Positions 9,666 to 21,159 of a stretch of 64,000 nucleotides of DNA are shown here, piece by piece. The position numbers and the translations under genes are program-made. This DNA comes from Tiliqua scincoides (taxonomy: Eukaryota; Chordata; Lepidosauria; Squamata; Scincidae): assembly GCF_035046505.1 (NCBI RefSeq), contig NC_089824.1, positions 219,302,596 through 219,366,595 of the forward strand. The letters are read 5' to 3'. Under the pieces are notes generated by a model that saw only the letters and a program-made list of their open reading frames with translations, was not told the DNA's origin and did no database searches. Every line of letters starts with the position of its first letter. Positions within the stretch are counted from its first letter, which is position 1.

Positions 9666-11099
9666 CTTGGCCTGGTCTACCCAAGCAGTAGAATGAGATG
9701 GCAGAGTCATGCAGATGGGAGATCATACCTTTGAATGCATATCTAGTTACAAAACTGTAAGGGGGGGGGAGGGGAGGCAGAAGGTTGGACTGTTTATCCC
9801 TGAAGTGCTAGCTTCTTAATTTGCAGGAAGCTTTTTTTTTTTAAAAAAAGTGAGCATTCAAAAATGCCAGTCTAAGGTAGTATCATCAACTCTACCACAT
9901 CGCGATTCTGCCACTTCATGCGGTGTCCATGTAGACAGGCCTTTTGGTTCCATGGGTCCATGCTGCTGCAGCCACATCAAATGCTTAGAACTGAGTTGCA
10001 AGCCATTGAGTACACAGCAATCAAGGGAGGAGATCTGGGGGGGGGGGAATGTACAGGTGTGAACCAGTCCTGAGACTGAGTCCTGAGCAGTAGTTGCAGA
10101 CCAGCAGGAGCTGCTTGATACTGAGTTTGGACAGTGGGGGCCACCTAGCCCCTATTTGCTAGGTCTATTTGCTTGGAAGTGGCTTTCCGAGGACTCAGGG
10201 AGAGGCATTGTGAAGGCTCTCTTCGTGGGATCCTTTCAGAAGGAGATGCCAGAGACCAAACATCTTCTGCATATAAACCATGTGCTCTGCTGTTCAGCTG
10301 TTGAGAGTCAGGGTCACTTCGCTAGCCAGATGCTGGACCAGCAGCGGGGACCAGATGTCTCCATCATGCCCTGGGTTTAATGCCCCAACAGCATGTGGTT
10401 GCCCACTGCTGGAGATGGATTGATGGACAAGATGGTTCTTTGATCTGATCCTGCCTGACAATTCTTTTGGCTATAATAAATGCCCTCCATCTCTCTCTCC
10501 CACCCAACCTCACCTCTTTGCTTTCCCTCCCATTTCATGTTGAAAGCAATTACATTCCCTCCATCCCACTCATTTCAGCGAATTATCTGCTTCGTAGTTT
10601 CCCGCCTCAGTCCTTTTCAACTCATTTAATGTGGTCCCCTTTCTGGTGCCCAGGCTAATGTTTGCGCCTCCGCTCTTGTTTGCACAGAGTCAATTGTGCA
10701 TGTGTTCCTCCAACGGAGAAGCAAACAAGGCACACTGGCAAAGCACCCAAGCACAAATCACATCTTTAGAGTTTCAAAATGGTTATTTGTTGTTCTATGA
10801 AAAACATTCAGCAGTTATTTCAGGGAGGAAGATCTCAAGAGAAAACCACACCGTCAGAAGCAGAACTCTGAGATCTGCATATAGCGAGAGAACGCATAAT
10901 GTCCTAAATGAAGTCATTGTGGTGGTTCCTAAGCGGGTTTCAGGGCCCAGGTGTGGACACTGAAAAAGGCCTCTCCTGTGGCTTAACCCCACACAACTCA
11001 GATGCAAGTGGGAGGCAAAGGAAGCATCACTGAAAATGGTAGTGAATGGGCAGTCTTATGCATGAGAAAACAACCTTTCAGGGACCCCCAACACAACCA
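9666..11099. other. No gene seen
   Basis: Contains G-runs near 9763 and 10037. 'tgatctgatcctgcctgaca' near 10440 may be a worn CR1 or SINE end. No exon can be supported. Confidence 0.4.
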
Positions 11100-11690
11100 G
11101 GGCCCTGACTTACCTCGAGGGGGTGCTCCTGGAAGGGCAAGCCAGCTAGCTGGTCTGAAGGAGAGCCCCCGAGCCTCCATGGGGGAGGGCTGCCGCCATC
11201 AAACGTGGCTCTGCAAGATCCCAACAAGGACAAAAGGGGGGCAACCCCAGGTAGAGGGGGAGAGCAGAGCAACCAGGGCAGGGGCTTGGACGGAGGCACA
11301 AGATGTGCCGGGCAACCCCCCACCTGAGGGGCAGGCTGAGAGGTATGGGGAAGGAGGAATGAGGATGCTGGCCATAGAGCCAGGTGGGGCCAGGGGATTT
11401 CCCTTTAAGCCTCACCTGGAAGGAAGAGGCCCAGACAGGGAAGGCAGAGCTGGCCCTATAAAGAGGGAGAAGACCAGTGATGAGCTGGCTGGCTGGAGGG
11501 AGGCAGGAGGTGGTGGTTCTCCCCACCCTTGCCCAAGACCAGTGCTACAGCCACAACAGGGAGGAGGATCAGGGTGACACAAACCCCCTCCCCCTGCTAC
11601 TAGCTGAGGCCTCACCCCAGGGATGCTCTGGGATCCACCCCGCTGAACCCAAACACCCCCACGCTTACCTTTAGGGATCTTGATCACAAG
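11100..11690. other. GC-rich block with splice-donor-like and TATA-like motifs
   Basis: Markedly more G+C-rich than its surroundings. It holds overlapping long frames on both strands, two minus-strand GTAAG-type donor motifs (near 11110 and 11667) and a TATAAA-like string at about 11458. None of these is joined to a supported exon. It could be a CpG-rich promoter, part of an old LTR element, or a processed remnant; I cannot decide. Confidence 0.3.
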
Positions 11691-11704
11691 GCATTTAGGA
11701 CTTC

Positions 11705-11800
11705 AAAAGTAAGAACATTGGAAGAGCCCTGCTGAATCAGGCCAAAGGCCCACCGGGTCCAGATCCCGGTACCTCATACTGGCTGCATTGCTGCCCAGGG
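11705..11800 (-). mobile_element. CR1-like LINE 3' end, older subfamily
   Basis: 'agaacattggaagagccctg', 'ctgaatcaggccaaaggccc' is the reverse complement of an older CR1 subfamily tail ending in '..ttcttat'. It is heavily diverged. Confidence 0.55.
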
Positions 11801-12679
11801 AGTTGCCGTGTTCAGTGCCTGTGGCTCTGGGATGAGAAGGGGCTGGGCACAGTCAAGTCCTGCCCTGGGCACGGAGGGAGTAAGAGTAAACTCACCTTTG
11901 AGGGGGAAAAAAGTATCACCTGATTGGATCGATTAAAAGGCTTTTAATCAGCTAATCTCAATTCAAGGTGACAGCCCTAATGAACATAGATACAAGGACC
12001 GCACAACGAAGAAAAACAGACTACTTCTGAAACTGAATCTCTCTCAAAAGAAAATTTCAAATGAGATCTTATGAATGGCAATAATAATAAACCCCAGAAT
12101 GAACAGCATGCCTTTGATCTCTGCCTTTGAGAGTGCATCAACCGCCTCTTCCTTTCTAATTTTCATATTTATAATATCATAATTTAACAGGGGAGAAATG
12201 TTGGATATCAAAGCATTGCTGGTGCTTGGTGGGTTCATTCTCAGCAAAAAAAAAAAAGACCTGGTGGAGCAAGCACGCAGACTGAAATGATTGGCACACT
12301 TTTGTTATAAACAAAGTAATTCATATTTTTAGACAGGTTTTCAGCCAAAAAAATGACCCCCAAAGTTGCATTTAGCAATTAAAATTAGATGAATTAGATT
12401 AATTGGACACTTGCACCCACATCAGCTTCAGGGGTTGGCTGGTTAGATCCCAAAGAGTCTGTGGGTCCTCAATCAATGGCAACCTGGCCACCCTCTGATA
12501 CCAGCCATTAGGAGGGAGTAGCAGAGGGTCCGTGCTATTTATAACAATTTATAACAGATCAACCTATAACAAACCCAAATAATGCTTGAGTGTAAGCCAA
12601 GACAACCTCAGCAGCAGAGTTAAGTATTGCACCCACCTGAACTTCACACTGGTGCCTTAAACGGGGCATAACAGACCTC
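11801..12679. other. No gene seen
   Basis: A/T-rich, unassigned. A short palindrome 'gattaaaaggcttttaatc' lies near 11933. Confidence 0.4.
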
Positions 12680-12790
12680 CAGGTTGTCACTATGGTGCCC
12701 CTACACTCAAGTGCCTTCTCTGTCAGAGATGAGGATCATGTCCACGACAGGGCCTTTCCTGTGTTGGCCCCTTCCTTCTGGGGTTCATTC
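12680..12790 (+). mobile_element. Possible L2-type LINE ORF end
   Basis: The reading 'HDRAFPVLAPSFWGSFP' resembles the 'RAFSVAAPxLWNSLP' segment near the C-terminus of L2-clade reverse transcriptases. Very short and diverged. Confidence 0.3.
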
Positions 12791-12953
12791 CCACAGAAAG
12801 TCATGCAAAGTGGCTTCATTTCTGGGAGTGAAAAAGAAATCACCAAAAAAGTTGAACACTGGATTTGGTGATTTTGAAAAAGAACGTTACAACTCTTTTT
12901 AATTCACCAGGCTTTGTAAGGAATTAAGAAAATACATAAATTTTTAAAATAAT

Positions 12954-13084
12954 GCCTGATCTCGTCTGATCTCGGAAGCTAAGCAGGGTCAGGCCTGCTT
13001 AGTACTTGGATGGGAGACCGCCTGGGAATACCAGGTGCTGTAGGCTTATACCATAGTCTTTCGAGACTGAAGGTTGCCAACCAA
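12954..13084 (+). mobile_element. 5S rRNA-derived SINE, 5'-truncated
   Basis: Begins inside the 5S region (GCCTGATCTCGTCTGATCTC), keeps the A-box and C-box stretches (AGCTAAGCAGGGTC, TGGATGGGAGACCGCCTGG), then GTGCTGTAGGCTTA and the LINE-like tail CATAGTCTTTCGAGACTG and AAGGTTGCCAACC. The tail beyond the 5S sequence rules out a normal 5S gene. Confidence 0.9.
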
Positions 13085-14139
13085 TTCATTGGTGCTTTTG
13101 GTCTGCAGTTCTAGGACTGTAATGCTAGCTGTGTTTTATAATGTACTGTTTTAAAATTGTTTTAACATCTAAACTGCCTTGGGGAACTTTTATGACAAAA
13201 GATAGGCTAAAAAAAATAGAATTCATTATTAATAATGAATTGTTATAAATAAACAAACAGACCTACCAGTCCATTGACTTTAGCAGGGCTCAGCTCTGAA
13301 ACTTGTCACCTAAGATGAAGGCTCAATGCTGGAACATAAGAAATATTAATAGTGAAAGAATGCCTCTGAGCATGTACAAAGTGCTATTCCCCTTAAACCC
13401 CCCCCCCAAAGCAGCCTTCAATTAACAATAGTTAGGATTAAGAATAAGGGCCATCTTTTAAAATGATGGATTCGAAGAAGGATGGAATTCCGGTACCAGC
13501 AGCAGGGGAGAGAATCCTGCTTAGCCGAGGAATTGTTAATTCATGATTTCTGACACTGATCATAATGCCAGGCCCCCTGTTGACATGTGAAGTACTTGAC
13601 AAGGGTTACAAAGCAGATGGCGGAGGATGGTGGAGAGAGATTACTGGTTCCTGCAACACTCTCGACAGTCTTCCAAGTATGGTGTTCATGATAAAGAGGA
13701 GCAGCTAGTGACCACATAAAAACCAAAGAACTTTGAACCGATCCAGGAAGAATGACAGAATGTGCATTGCAGCCAATTATGATACAAAGCTCCTTAATAC
13801 AGGGAGAAAGGGGCTGAGCGTGTGGCCCTTAAATCTCTGGTCATGGCCACCCAAAAATGTGTTAAGGTTTGGAAGCCCTTTCTATGCAGTCTCATCACTA
13901 GGGGGCAGGCAGTATGCACGTATAAAGAACTGTGTCAGAGTGTGGCAGGGCAAATGAGTGAGTTTTAAACCTGTTGCCTGGCAGTTTTGCCCAAGTCTTA
14001 TCCTGGAACAGGAAGAGAAGTATTTTTCTGTGTGGTGCAGAAAAGTCTTACACCAGCTGGCTGCACTCTTGCAATGCCGGTTCAATCCACACACTTAGTA
14101 AAGAGCAGATTTTTACAAAGGTGCCCTCAAGTACTAGTA
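13085..14139. other. No gene seen
   Basis: Unassigned; C-run near 13400. Confidence 0.4.
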
Positions 14140-14332
14140 TCTCTAGCAGTTCCTATCCCACAGGGGAAGAGATTGTGTGTAGCACAAGATGCTCTTTTCC
14201 TCGTGCTTTGCAACTGGAGGGTCCATTGTCTCCAGTCATGACCATCACTGATTCTGCAAGGTTTTCCACTTGTCTGAGCCGTCAGTGGTCTGTGGGCGAT
14301 AACAGAGTCCAGCACCTCTGTGCATGACAAGA
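14140..14332 (-). repeat. 190-bp dispersed repeat, copy 1 (coding-like on minus strand)
   Basis: Matches 20041-20229 in the same orientation with moderate divergence ('gaagagattgtgtgtagcac', 'ggagggtccattgtct', 'aacagagtccarcacctctg'). The minus strand reads in both copies as '(C)TEVLDSVIxxRPLxAQ...' followed by a Val/Met/Thr-rich stretch ending 'DNGPS', which suggests a shared coding ancestor. No family recognised. Confidence 0.55.
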
Positions 14333-15393
14333 TTCACCAAGTGCTCTGCTCATTGTCCAAGAACCCCACCATGAAAACATTATTTCTCATCAGCCAGCCA
14401 GATGACAAATTATGAAGTCTTCTGTGCTGCTTCTATGCTGTGCTCTCAAATAAATAACTCAAATATCAAGACTCTTAAAAATGCAGACAAAATCTGCTTT
14501 TGAAATCAGCCCCTGGAGTTTTTTAGCTCAGAGATAGCTAGTTTGTGAATATTGCAATAGGTCAAGCAGCTATAATTAGAAATAGCTTTGGCTTTCCACT
14601 AGCCTGCAAAAATTTGGCTCTTGGCATGAAAACTTTTTGACCCAATATGGAGTTGCACATTTTTATTTTTTGTTCCCTTCTTAAAGAGATTAAGGCTTGC
14701 TTTGCTGGATGAGGCCAAAAGTCCAGCTAATCCAGTATTCCATTTTCAAGGGCAGGCAGCCAAACTTTCTTCAGCTTTTCATTGTGAGAGTCATTGATCT
14801 TGCTAAAGGCAGTGCCTGGTCTTTCTTCAAAACTTTCTTCAAAACTTTCCTCCACCACCGCCACCACCCCCCAAATATGTGACAGTCATATCATGGCTTG
14901 TCAATTCCATGGAAAATTCAACTGTAAGAAAATAATATATTTCCAAGAATTGCATCCTGATTTCTCTGTGGGGGAGGGAGAGGGTACATCTGTCAGAACA
15001 ACTTTTGGAATGGAAAATTGAGAACCAGGGGAGGGTGGATATATGATCCAGTTGGGTTCTTTTAACTCCCCATCCTTGCATTTTCATCCACTTTACATGC
15101 ATTTTCAGAGTGATGTTGATTAAAAAAAAAAAAAGATGGACTTTGTGTTCCTGCTCTTTCACTGCAGCAAATTGGGTAGAACGGAGAATCTCATCTGCAC
15201 TTGTGATTTATGAGACTGGAATGAGTCAATACATTGTTCATAATTATGAGAGAGGTTTTTAATGAATTTATTGACTACCTTTCTGCCTGAGCACTCAAAG
15301 CAGTTGGAGTTAAAAATCAGGGCTTGCAACCTAAGAAGCACACTGTCAAAGAGAAGAGAATCCCAATTGCCCAATTAAAAGGTGATCGGAGTT
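14333..15393. other. No gene seen
   Basis: 14692-14790 may be a worn minus-strand CR1-like tail ('gctggatgaggccaaaagtc'). A triple 'caaaactttcttc' tandem lies near 14826. The rest is unassigned. Confidence 0.35.
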
Positions 15394-16158
15394 TGTTGGG
15401 CCTGGCTGGGACAAGAGAGTCCCTCCCCAAGGGGGAGGAGACAGGGGCTGGGTCTGGCAGCTACAGTGGACCTTTTAAAAGGGCATGAGACCCAACCTTC
15501 TTCCTTCTTTGCACGTGGGCACTGTGGGAATACCCACCCGCCCGCCCTAGAGGCAGTCTGAGTTTAACAGGTCGCCGTTTGGGGCCGGGTAGGAATTTTT
15601 TGCTGCCTGCTAAGATTGGCTGAAGGACAGGCAGTTTTTTCGCCTACCCCAGACTGTTGTGGGCCAGGGGGTTACACTCCCCCTGTTTGCAAGCTGCCAT
15701 TGGTCACTTTAAGAGGGCAGGTGGTGCGGGTTAGGAGGCATGAATGGGACTTTTGGCATGCACCTTCAGGTGGCATAGGCAGGGCGGAACCCTATTTCAG
15801 TCCTCAGGGGCTCAGCGGCATGAGGACGTAGATGGGGCCCTGGCCGGGACTGCGGGGCACACCTCAGAGGCTCAGTGGCTCAAGGTGGTGCAGTCCACGG
15901 TCCGGCTGCCTTCCCCTTAAGGGATAGACATGGATGAGATGCGCCGCCCAGCAGCAGGGCGCGACTTGGAGTCGGGTGCATGCCCACCTGGGGGCAGAGG
16001 TTTCTGGTACCGCCCAGAGGTCCCTCCCCACACCACAGGGGCTTTCGCTGCCTCGGATGCTGCAGGTCTCAGCCTCTGCTTCTCTTGCTAATGTGAAATA
16101 AAGTGGCCCTTTCTCCCATATCTGTTTTCTCGAGTGCTCATTGGACAGTGCCGAAACA
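15394..16158 (+). mobile_element. Candidate solo LTR (gypsy- or ERV-like fossil)
   Basis: GC-rich segment bounded by TGTT...AACA, with a TATA-like 'ccttttaaaagggc' at about 15470 and an AATAAA at about 16098 followed by a T/C-rich stretch. This is the general order of an LTR. No matching second LTR, internal region or clear target duplication is seen. The family is a guess. Confidence 0.35.
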
Positions 16159-16203
16159 AATGGAGAGGGAAGAAGAAAATAGGTAAACCCAGGTGCAGAC
16201 TCT

Positions 16204-16265
16204 TTCATAAGAACGTAAGAACAGCCCCACTGGATCAGGCCATAGGCCCATCTAGTCCAGCAATT
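16204..16265 (-). mobile_element. CR1 3' tail fragment
   Basis: 'cataagaacgtaagaacagc', 'cccatctagtccagc': the last 60 or so bases of CR1, in reverse. Confidence 0.85.
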
Positions 16266-18095
16266 GCCCGATGGAACGGCCATTGATGGAGGCAGTCGTG
16301 AGAGGGGAAGAGTCAAATGCTAGCTACCCAATGGAGGAGGCCTTGTATTTCAAGTCAGGTGGAATGAAGAAAGGTAGAGGCCATTCTGAGAAGGGAAGAA
16401 CCAAGAAGCTTCACTGTCTCAGCTGCCTCTTTTTGCTTGGCAGAATGGGTTGCTGATGGGGTTTCGGGTCTGGAGGAACCACAGGGTAACAAGGGCCAGC
16501 TAAACAGATGGCTGCACTGCCTCACCTCTCCTTTTGAGGCAAACGGGTGGAATGACTGCTTGATGGATGGCCAGAACCTTATTGTCCTTGAAATATTAGT
16601 TTGGCAGAAGAGGTGAGTTCTGTTAGTCAACAGATTGACTGGAGGGCTGGATTATCATTGGAGGCAGAGGGTCAGGTCTCCACTTGGCAACCCAGCCCCC
16701 ACCTCTCACGCTTTTGTGAGAATAAAGGAGAGAGAGGGATTGTGGATGTTCTTTGGAGAAAGGCTGGGGGAAAAAATATGAGATTATTAATGGCCTGGTT
16801 GCTGCCCAGAAGCCCAGTTGCTTTGTATGATGGACAGCTAGTACTCGTGCCATGTTCCTGTCAGAAGCCTCACGTAGGGGAGAGAATGCGCAGGCCATCT
16901 GGACCCATTGCCAGATGGGTAAATGTGTCTTCATCTTCCTCCTCTATTTCGGTGGCAGCAGAGCTCCTCCTCCTGCAGAAAAATAACATCTAAATCCAAA
17001 CAGGGAGCTCTGTGGGTATTGCTTGGCATCTGAGCAAGATGAGACCTGGAGTCTTGCCGCTGGCAAATATTTCACGACCTCCATCGAGGTCTCTGCCGGC
17101 AGCCAGGCACACTGAAGGGGCTTGAGGCAGTACGACCGTTCACGTAATAACTAGCAAGATGCCTGTCATTGAGGTGGTTGCAAAGGGAAGACTTGAGGCT
17201 GCAAAAGACCTTCTGGGGTTGCCATTCATCTCTGTGCACTGGGCACACAGACACCCTTGCAAGCTCCCTTGCAAGGATCCAGTGAAGGGCAAGACTTGCC
17301 TTTATTGCAACAGTTTCCTCAAAGGACAGCATTTCACTCCACCCCCAACCCCCAACCGGATTTGAATGGAGACCATTCAGTTACATGGGGCAAAGTAAAG
17401 GCGAGTATCTGAGTATGCCCCTGGGCTGGTGAACCTTCTCTCTGTCCCTGGCCAGATGCCAGCCACTGAGTACAATATCAAGCTTGCTTCTACAGCCCCA
17501 CCTCCTGGGACCTGCACAGTCCCATGCTGAGTTCTGCTTCCTGGTCGGCATGTGACAGAATGCTAGGATCTGGCTTTTAGTTGGGGGGGGGGATGACTCT
17601 AATGGTATCATTAGTGCTAATAATACTGACATCGTAGTGGTATGAATATGCAGTCTTCAGATCCTTATTATGAGACTTCAGGTTTTAATGCCTGCCATCT
17701 GCAAATCTTCCCAAATGTTGAAGTTCACAGGAGAATTGTCAGCCACTCTTATTCAACCTGCATGCTCCTGCTGCTAAAGACTGTAAATTAAGAGATCTCA
17801 TCACTATCAATATTTGGGATAAATCATCTCAAGCTGTTACTGTGATTCCGAACACTGCATTTAACAGACTCGTGTGTTGAAATCCAATAAGAGCACAGAA
17901 TGAGGCTGATTCATCTTACTGGTGGTTTTGTAGCAAACTGCATAGCCAGAGGATTTAGCAGATCGGAATGGGACTCGGGATCAACCTTGGTGTGACATGG
18001 GAGTTTTGCATTTGGAGGTCCCCGTTCTTTTGCTTTCTCAATAGGCAGCTACAGGGACCTTGACACGGGGTGGTATGAGGTTCCCCACCACCGCT
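16266..18095. other. No gene seen
   Basis: Unassigned single-copy-looking sequence. Several frames above 80 codons overlap on both strands without splice context or recognisable domain. Confidence 0.4.
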
Positions 18096-18103
18096 GTGCA
18101 GAT

Positions 18104-18310
18104 CAGGGATGTGTGGTGGGTGGAGAGGTAGGTGAGACAGAGCCTTGCCACCATAGTCCTTCAAAAAGCATCACTGTCGTGTGAAAAACTCAAGCACTTA
18201 CAATCCATGCTCAGGGTGTGTGGGCTGTGAGTGCCTGAGCATTTCACATGGCAGCGGCACTTTTTGAAGGACTCTGTCTCACCTGCCTCCCCACCCACCA
18301 CAAACCCCTG
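18104..18310. mobile_element. Foldback hAT-like MITE (CAGGGATGTGTGGTGGGTGG family)
   Basis: Two arms of roughly 95 bp are reverse complements: 'cagggatgtgtggtgggtgg' at the left, 'ccacccaccacaaacccctg' at the right, each with the 'ccttcaaaaagc' core. The target duplication is gtgcagat (18096-18103) and gtgcagct (18311-18318), 7 of 8. A partial relative is at 39571-39680. Confidence 0.85.
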
Positions 18311-18379
18311 GTGCAGCTCCAAATTGACCACCCCCCAAAATTGCTGTTAACCACAGCGGGTTAAACTACAAGGCAGTAA

Positions 18380-18961
18380 GGGTGCAAACCTATCTTGTGC
18401 TGGAACAGGCAAGCCAGGAGGCTTGCACGGTAGCCAGCGTGAGATAGGGCATCAGGTGGCTCAGCCGAAGGTAAGGGGAAACTCTTTTATTTACCCCTGG
18501 GTAAACCACTGCAACACCTATGAGTCTCTTTGGACTTGCGCCACCTCGTGAGGTGACACAAGTCAGAGGACAGCGGAGTGACTTGAAGTCGCTCTGCACT
18601 GCTCGGGAAACGGGGTTGGGGTCCAGCTTAATTGCCAAGTTCCAGTTCCACCTCCTGCTACCCACCCACCCCCGTCCCCGGGGCCACCCCCCCGCCCACC
18701 TTCCCCCCGTCCCAGAATGCCTCCCTCCCACCTCCTCCCCTCCCACCCCAGAGTCTTGCATCGGCCGAGCTCGGCCAATGCAAGACTCGGTCTCTCCGTC
18801 AGTGCAGAGGCTGAATTCAGCCTCTACGGGCTGGCGCACCTCCGTGTGCCGGCCTAACCGACTCACGAGGAGGCGCAAACATGCCTTACAGCACGTTTGT
18901 GACCCTCCTGGGCCGGTGCAAGGGACTTGCGCCAGCCCCAGGGTGCCTCAGGATTGCGCCC
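18380..18961 (+). mobile_element. Harbinger-like MITE, TAA target duplication
   Basis: Ends 'gggtgcaaacc' and 'ggattgcgccc' (terminal inverted repeats) between TAA (18377-18379) and TAA (18962-18964). Internal GC-rich, with no transposase. The related copy at 62567-62966 shares the 'gctggaacaggcaagccagg' and 'agggacttgcgcc'-type segments. The long frames inside are not genes. Confidence 0.8.
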
Positions 18962-18971
18962 TAAAATGGTC

Positions 18972-19058
18972 TAGGCACACCATTGGTTTTTTGACAATTG
19001 ACAAGGCACACTGTGTTGCCAATGAGAGGCTCACATCCCCAATGGCCCTATTAATTCC
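18972..19058 (-). mobile_element. hAT-like fragment ('gtgtgcc' family)
   Basis: Reverse complement of part of 45640-45835 ('gtgccttgtcaattgtca' and 'gggccattggggatgtgag'). Cut off next to the MITE at 18961. Confidence 0.6.
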
Positions 19059-19095
19059 CCAAATTCCCAAACTCTCCCAAATTCCCACAGCACAT

Positions 19096-19995
19096 AACAT
19101 AAGAACATAAGAACAGCCCCACTGGATCAGGCCATAGGCCCATCTAGTCCAGCTTCCTGTATCTCACAGCAGCCCACCAAATGCCCCAAGGAGCACACCA
19201 GATAACAAGAGACCTCATCCTGGTGCCCTCCCTTGCATCTGGCATTCTGACATAACCCATTTCTAAAATCAGGAGATTGTGCATACACATCATGGCTTGT
19301 ACCCCGTAATGGATTTTTCCTCCAGAAACTTGTCCAATCCCCTTTTAAAGGTGTCCAGGCCAGTCGCCGTCACCACATCCTGTGGCAAAGAGTTCCACAG
19401 ACCAACCACACGCTGAGTAAAGAAATATTTTCTTTTGTCTGTTCTAACTCTCCCAACACTCTTTTAGTGGATGTCCCCTGGTTCTGGTGTTATGTGAGAG
19501 TGTAAAGAGCATCTCTCTATCCACTTTATCCTTCCCATGCATAATTTTGTCATGTCATGTCTCAATCATTTCCCATCTAAGGCGCCTCTTTTCTAGACTG
19601 AAGAGGCCCAAACGCTGTAGCCTTTCCTCATAAGGAAGGTGCCCCAGCCCAGTAATCATTTTCATGGCTCTCTTTTGCACCTTTTCCATTTCCACTATGT
19701 CCTTTTTGAGACGTGACGACCAGAACTGGACACAATACTCCAGGTGTGGCCTTACCATCAATTTGTACAACGGCATTATAATATTAGCCGTTTTGTTCTC
19801 AATACCTTACCTAATGATCCCAAGCATAGAATTGGCCTTCTTCACTGCCGCCGCAAATTGGGTCGACACTTTCATCGACCTGTCCACCACCACCCTCAGA
19901 TTTCTCTCCTGATCTGTCACAGACAGCTCAGAACCCATCTGCCTATATCTAAAGTTTTGATTTTTTGCCCCTATGTGCATGACTTTACACTTTTT
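19096..19995 (-). mobile_element. CR1 LINE 3' fragment with ORF2 C-terminus
   Basis: Minus-strand CR1 from within 'CKVMHIGAKNQNFRY' to the TTCTTATGTTCTTATG tail. It covers the C-terminal region after the RT palm ('[19 protein letters not shown]', '[20 protein letters not shown]') and the complete 3' UTR. ORF2 is interrupted by small frame changes (two separate frames at 19555-19776 and 19807-20004). 5'-truncated near 19995. Confidence 0.9.
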
Positions 19996-20040
19996 GCGGC
20001 ACACCAGTTTACCATGGCACTGTGGTTAAAATGGCTGCTC

Positions 20041-20229
20041 TAGCAGTTCTTCAGGGGAAGAGATTGTGTGTAGCACAAGATACTCATTCTCTCATGCTTT
20101 GAAACGGGAGGGTCCATTGTCTTCAGTCATGACCGTCATTGATTCTACAAGGTTTTCTATCTGTCTGATCTGAGCCATCAGTGGCCTGTCGACAATAACA
20201 GAGTCCAACACCTCTGTGCACTGCAAGAT
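20041..20229 (-). repeat. 190-bp dispersed repeat, copy 2
   Basis: Counterpart of 14140-14332. Minus strand reads 'CTEVLDSVIVDRPLMAQI', 'ENLVESMTVMTEDNGPSRF'. It runs directly into the interior of a hAT MITE (20235-20365), so the repeat may once have been internal to a longer version of that element; this is inference. Confidence 0.55.
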
Positions 20230-20234
20230 GCCCT

Positions 20235-20365
20235 GAGTGCCGAACCTCCATTTTGCTCCCACCACCCTGAGTGGCTCCGAAGGGGAGGGGGAAGGGCTGT
20301 ATGCACGCCACAGTGAGGCTCCCTGCAAAACTTACTATTTTGCTGCCCCTCTAGCTATGCCACTG
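20235..20365 (+). mobile_element. hAT MITE (CAGTGGCATAGCTAG family), right half
   Basis: Interior 'cctccattttgctcccacca' and right terminus 'ctctagctatgccactg'. The left end is absent. Confidence 0.75.
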
Positions 20366-20425
20366 GCTAGATACATGCAGAAGTCAGTGGATTCTGTGGA
20401 GTTATTCTTGGGGAATGAAATATGC

Positions 20426-20868
20426 CAGGGGTGCCCAAACCCCAGCCCGGGGGCCACTTGCGGCCCTCAAGGCCTCTCTTTGTGGCCCTCAGGAAGCCCC
20501 TAGCCTCCAATGAGCCTCTGGCCCTCCAGAGATTTGTTGGAGCCCACACTGGCCCGATGCAACTGCTCTCAGCATGAGGGCAACTGTTCGGCCTCTCGAG
20601 TGAGCTGTGGGAAGAGGGCTCCCTCCATTGCTTGTTGTTTCACATCTGTGATGCAGTAGCAGCAGGAAAGGAAAGGCCAGCCTTGCTTTGTGCAAGGCCT
20701 TTTATAGGCCTTGAACTACTGCAAGACCTTCATTCATTCATTTAGGTTCATCTTTAATATATTCATTTATGTAAATTTATTCAAATTTGAAACATAAATT
20801 AATTCGGCCCCCGACACGGTGTCAGAGAGATTATGTGGCCCTCCTGCCAAAAACTTTGGACACCCCTG
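20426..20868 (+). mobile_element. hAT-like element (CAGGGGTGYCCAAA family), complete
   Basis: Ends 'caggggtgcccaaac' and 'ctttggacacccctg' with a perfect 8-bp target duplication aaatatgc at 20418-20425 and 20869-20876. 443 bp, non-coding. Two other copies are at 32720-33184 and 58770-59206. Confidence 0.9.
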
Positions 20869-20876
20869 AAATATGC

Positions 20877-21159
20877 TATAGAGAAACCAAATTTTTACAA
20901 ACTTGGGAAAACAAACTCCCCTTCCTTCCTCCCACTAGTAATTTCATTTGCTCACATTCACCTCTTGTTCGCTCTGCCTTTCCCCCTCCTGATCTTGTTC
21001 TTTACCACACTGAGGATCCTTCCCACAATTGAGGTATTACTTATACTGAAGTGACCCACAATCAGGATTGCCCGTGTTTGCTTGTTTTTTTTTATTCAAA
21101 ACCAGCTGCTGGTAGAGTTGGGTGATTCAGGCCAGGAGAGAGGCAGGGTGCTTCTGATT
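20877..21159. other. No gene seen
   Basis: Unassigned A/T-rich linker between a hAT element and the CR1 array. Confidence 0.4.

Noticed and set aside
11002-11577. 191-codon plus-strand frame as a gene
   Set aside because: GC-rich block with long frames on both strands, no start context, splice pairing or family signature.
12954-13084. Functional 5S rRNA gene
   Set aside because: The 5S head is incomplete at its 5' end and is followed by a LINE-like tail instead of a T-run terminator. The same composite recurs at other sites with target duplication, so it is a SINE.
18390-19110. Overlapping frames of 162 and 196 codons in GC-rich DNA
   Set aside because: They lie within a Harbinger-like MITE that has a non-coding relative at 62567-62966; frames are not kept between copies.
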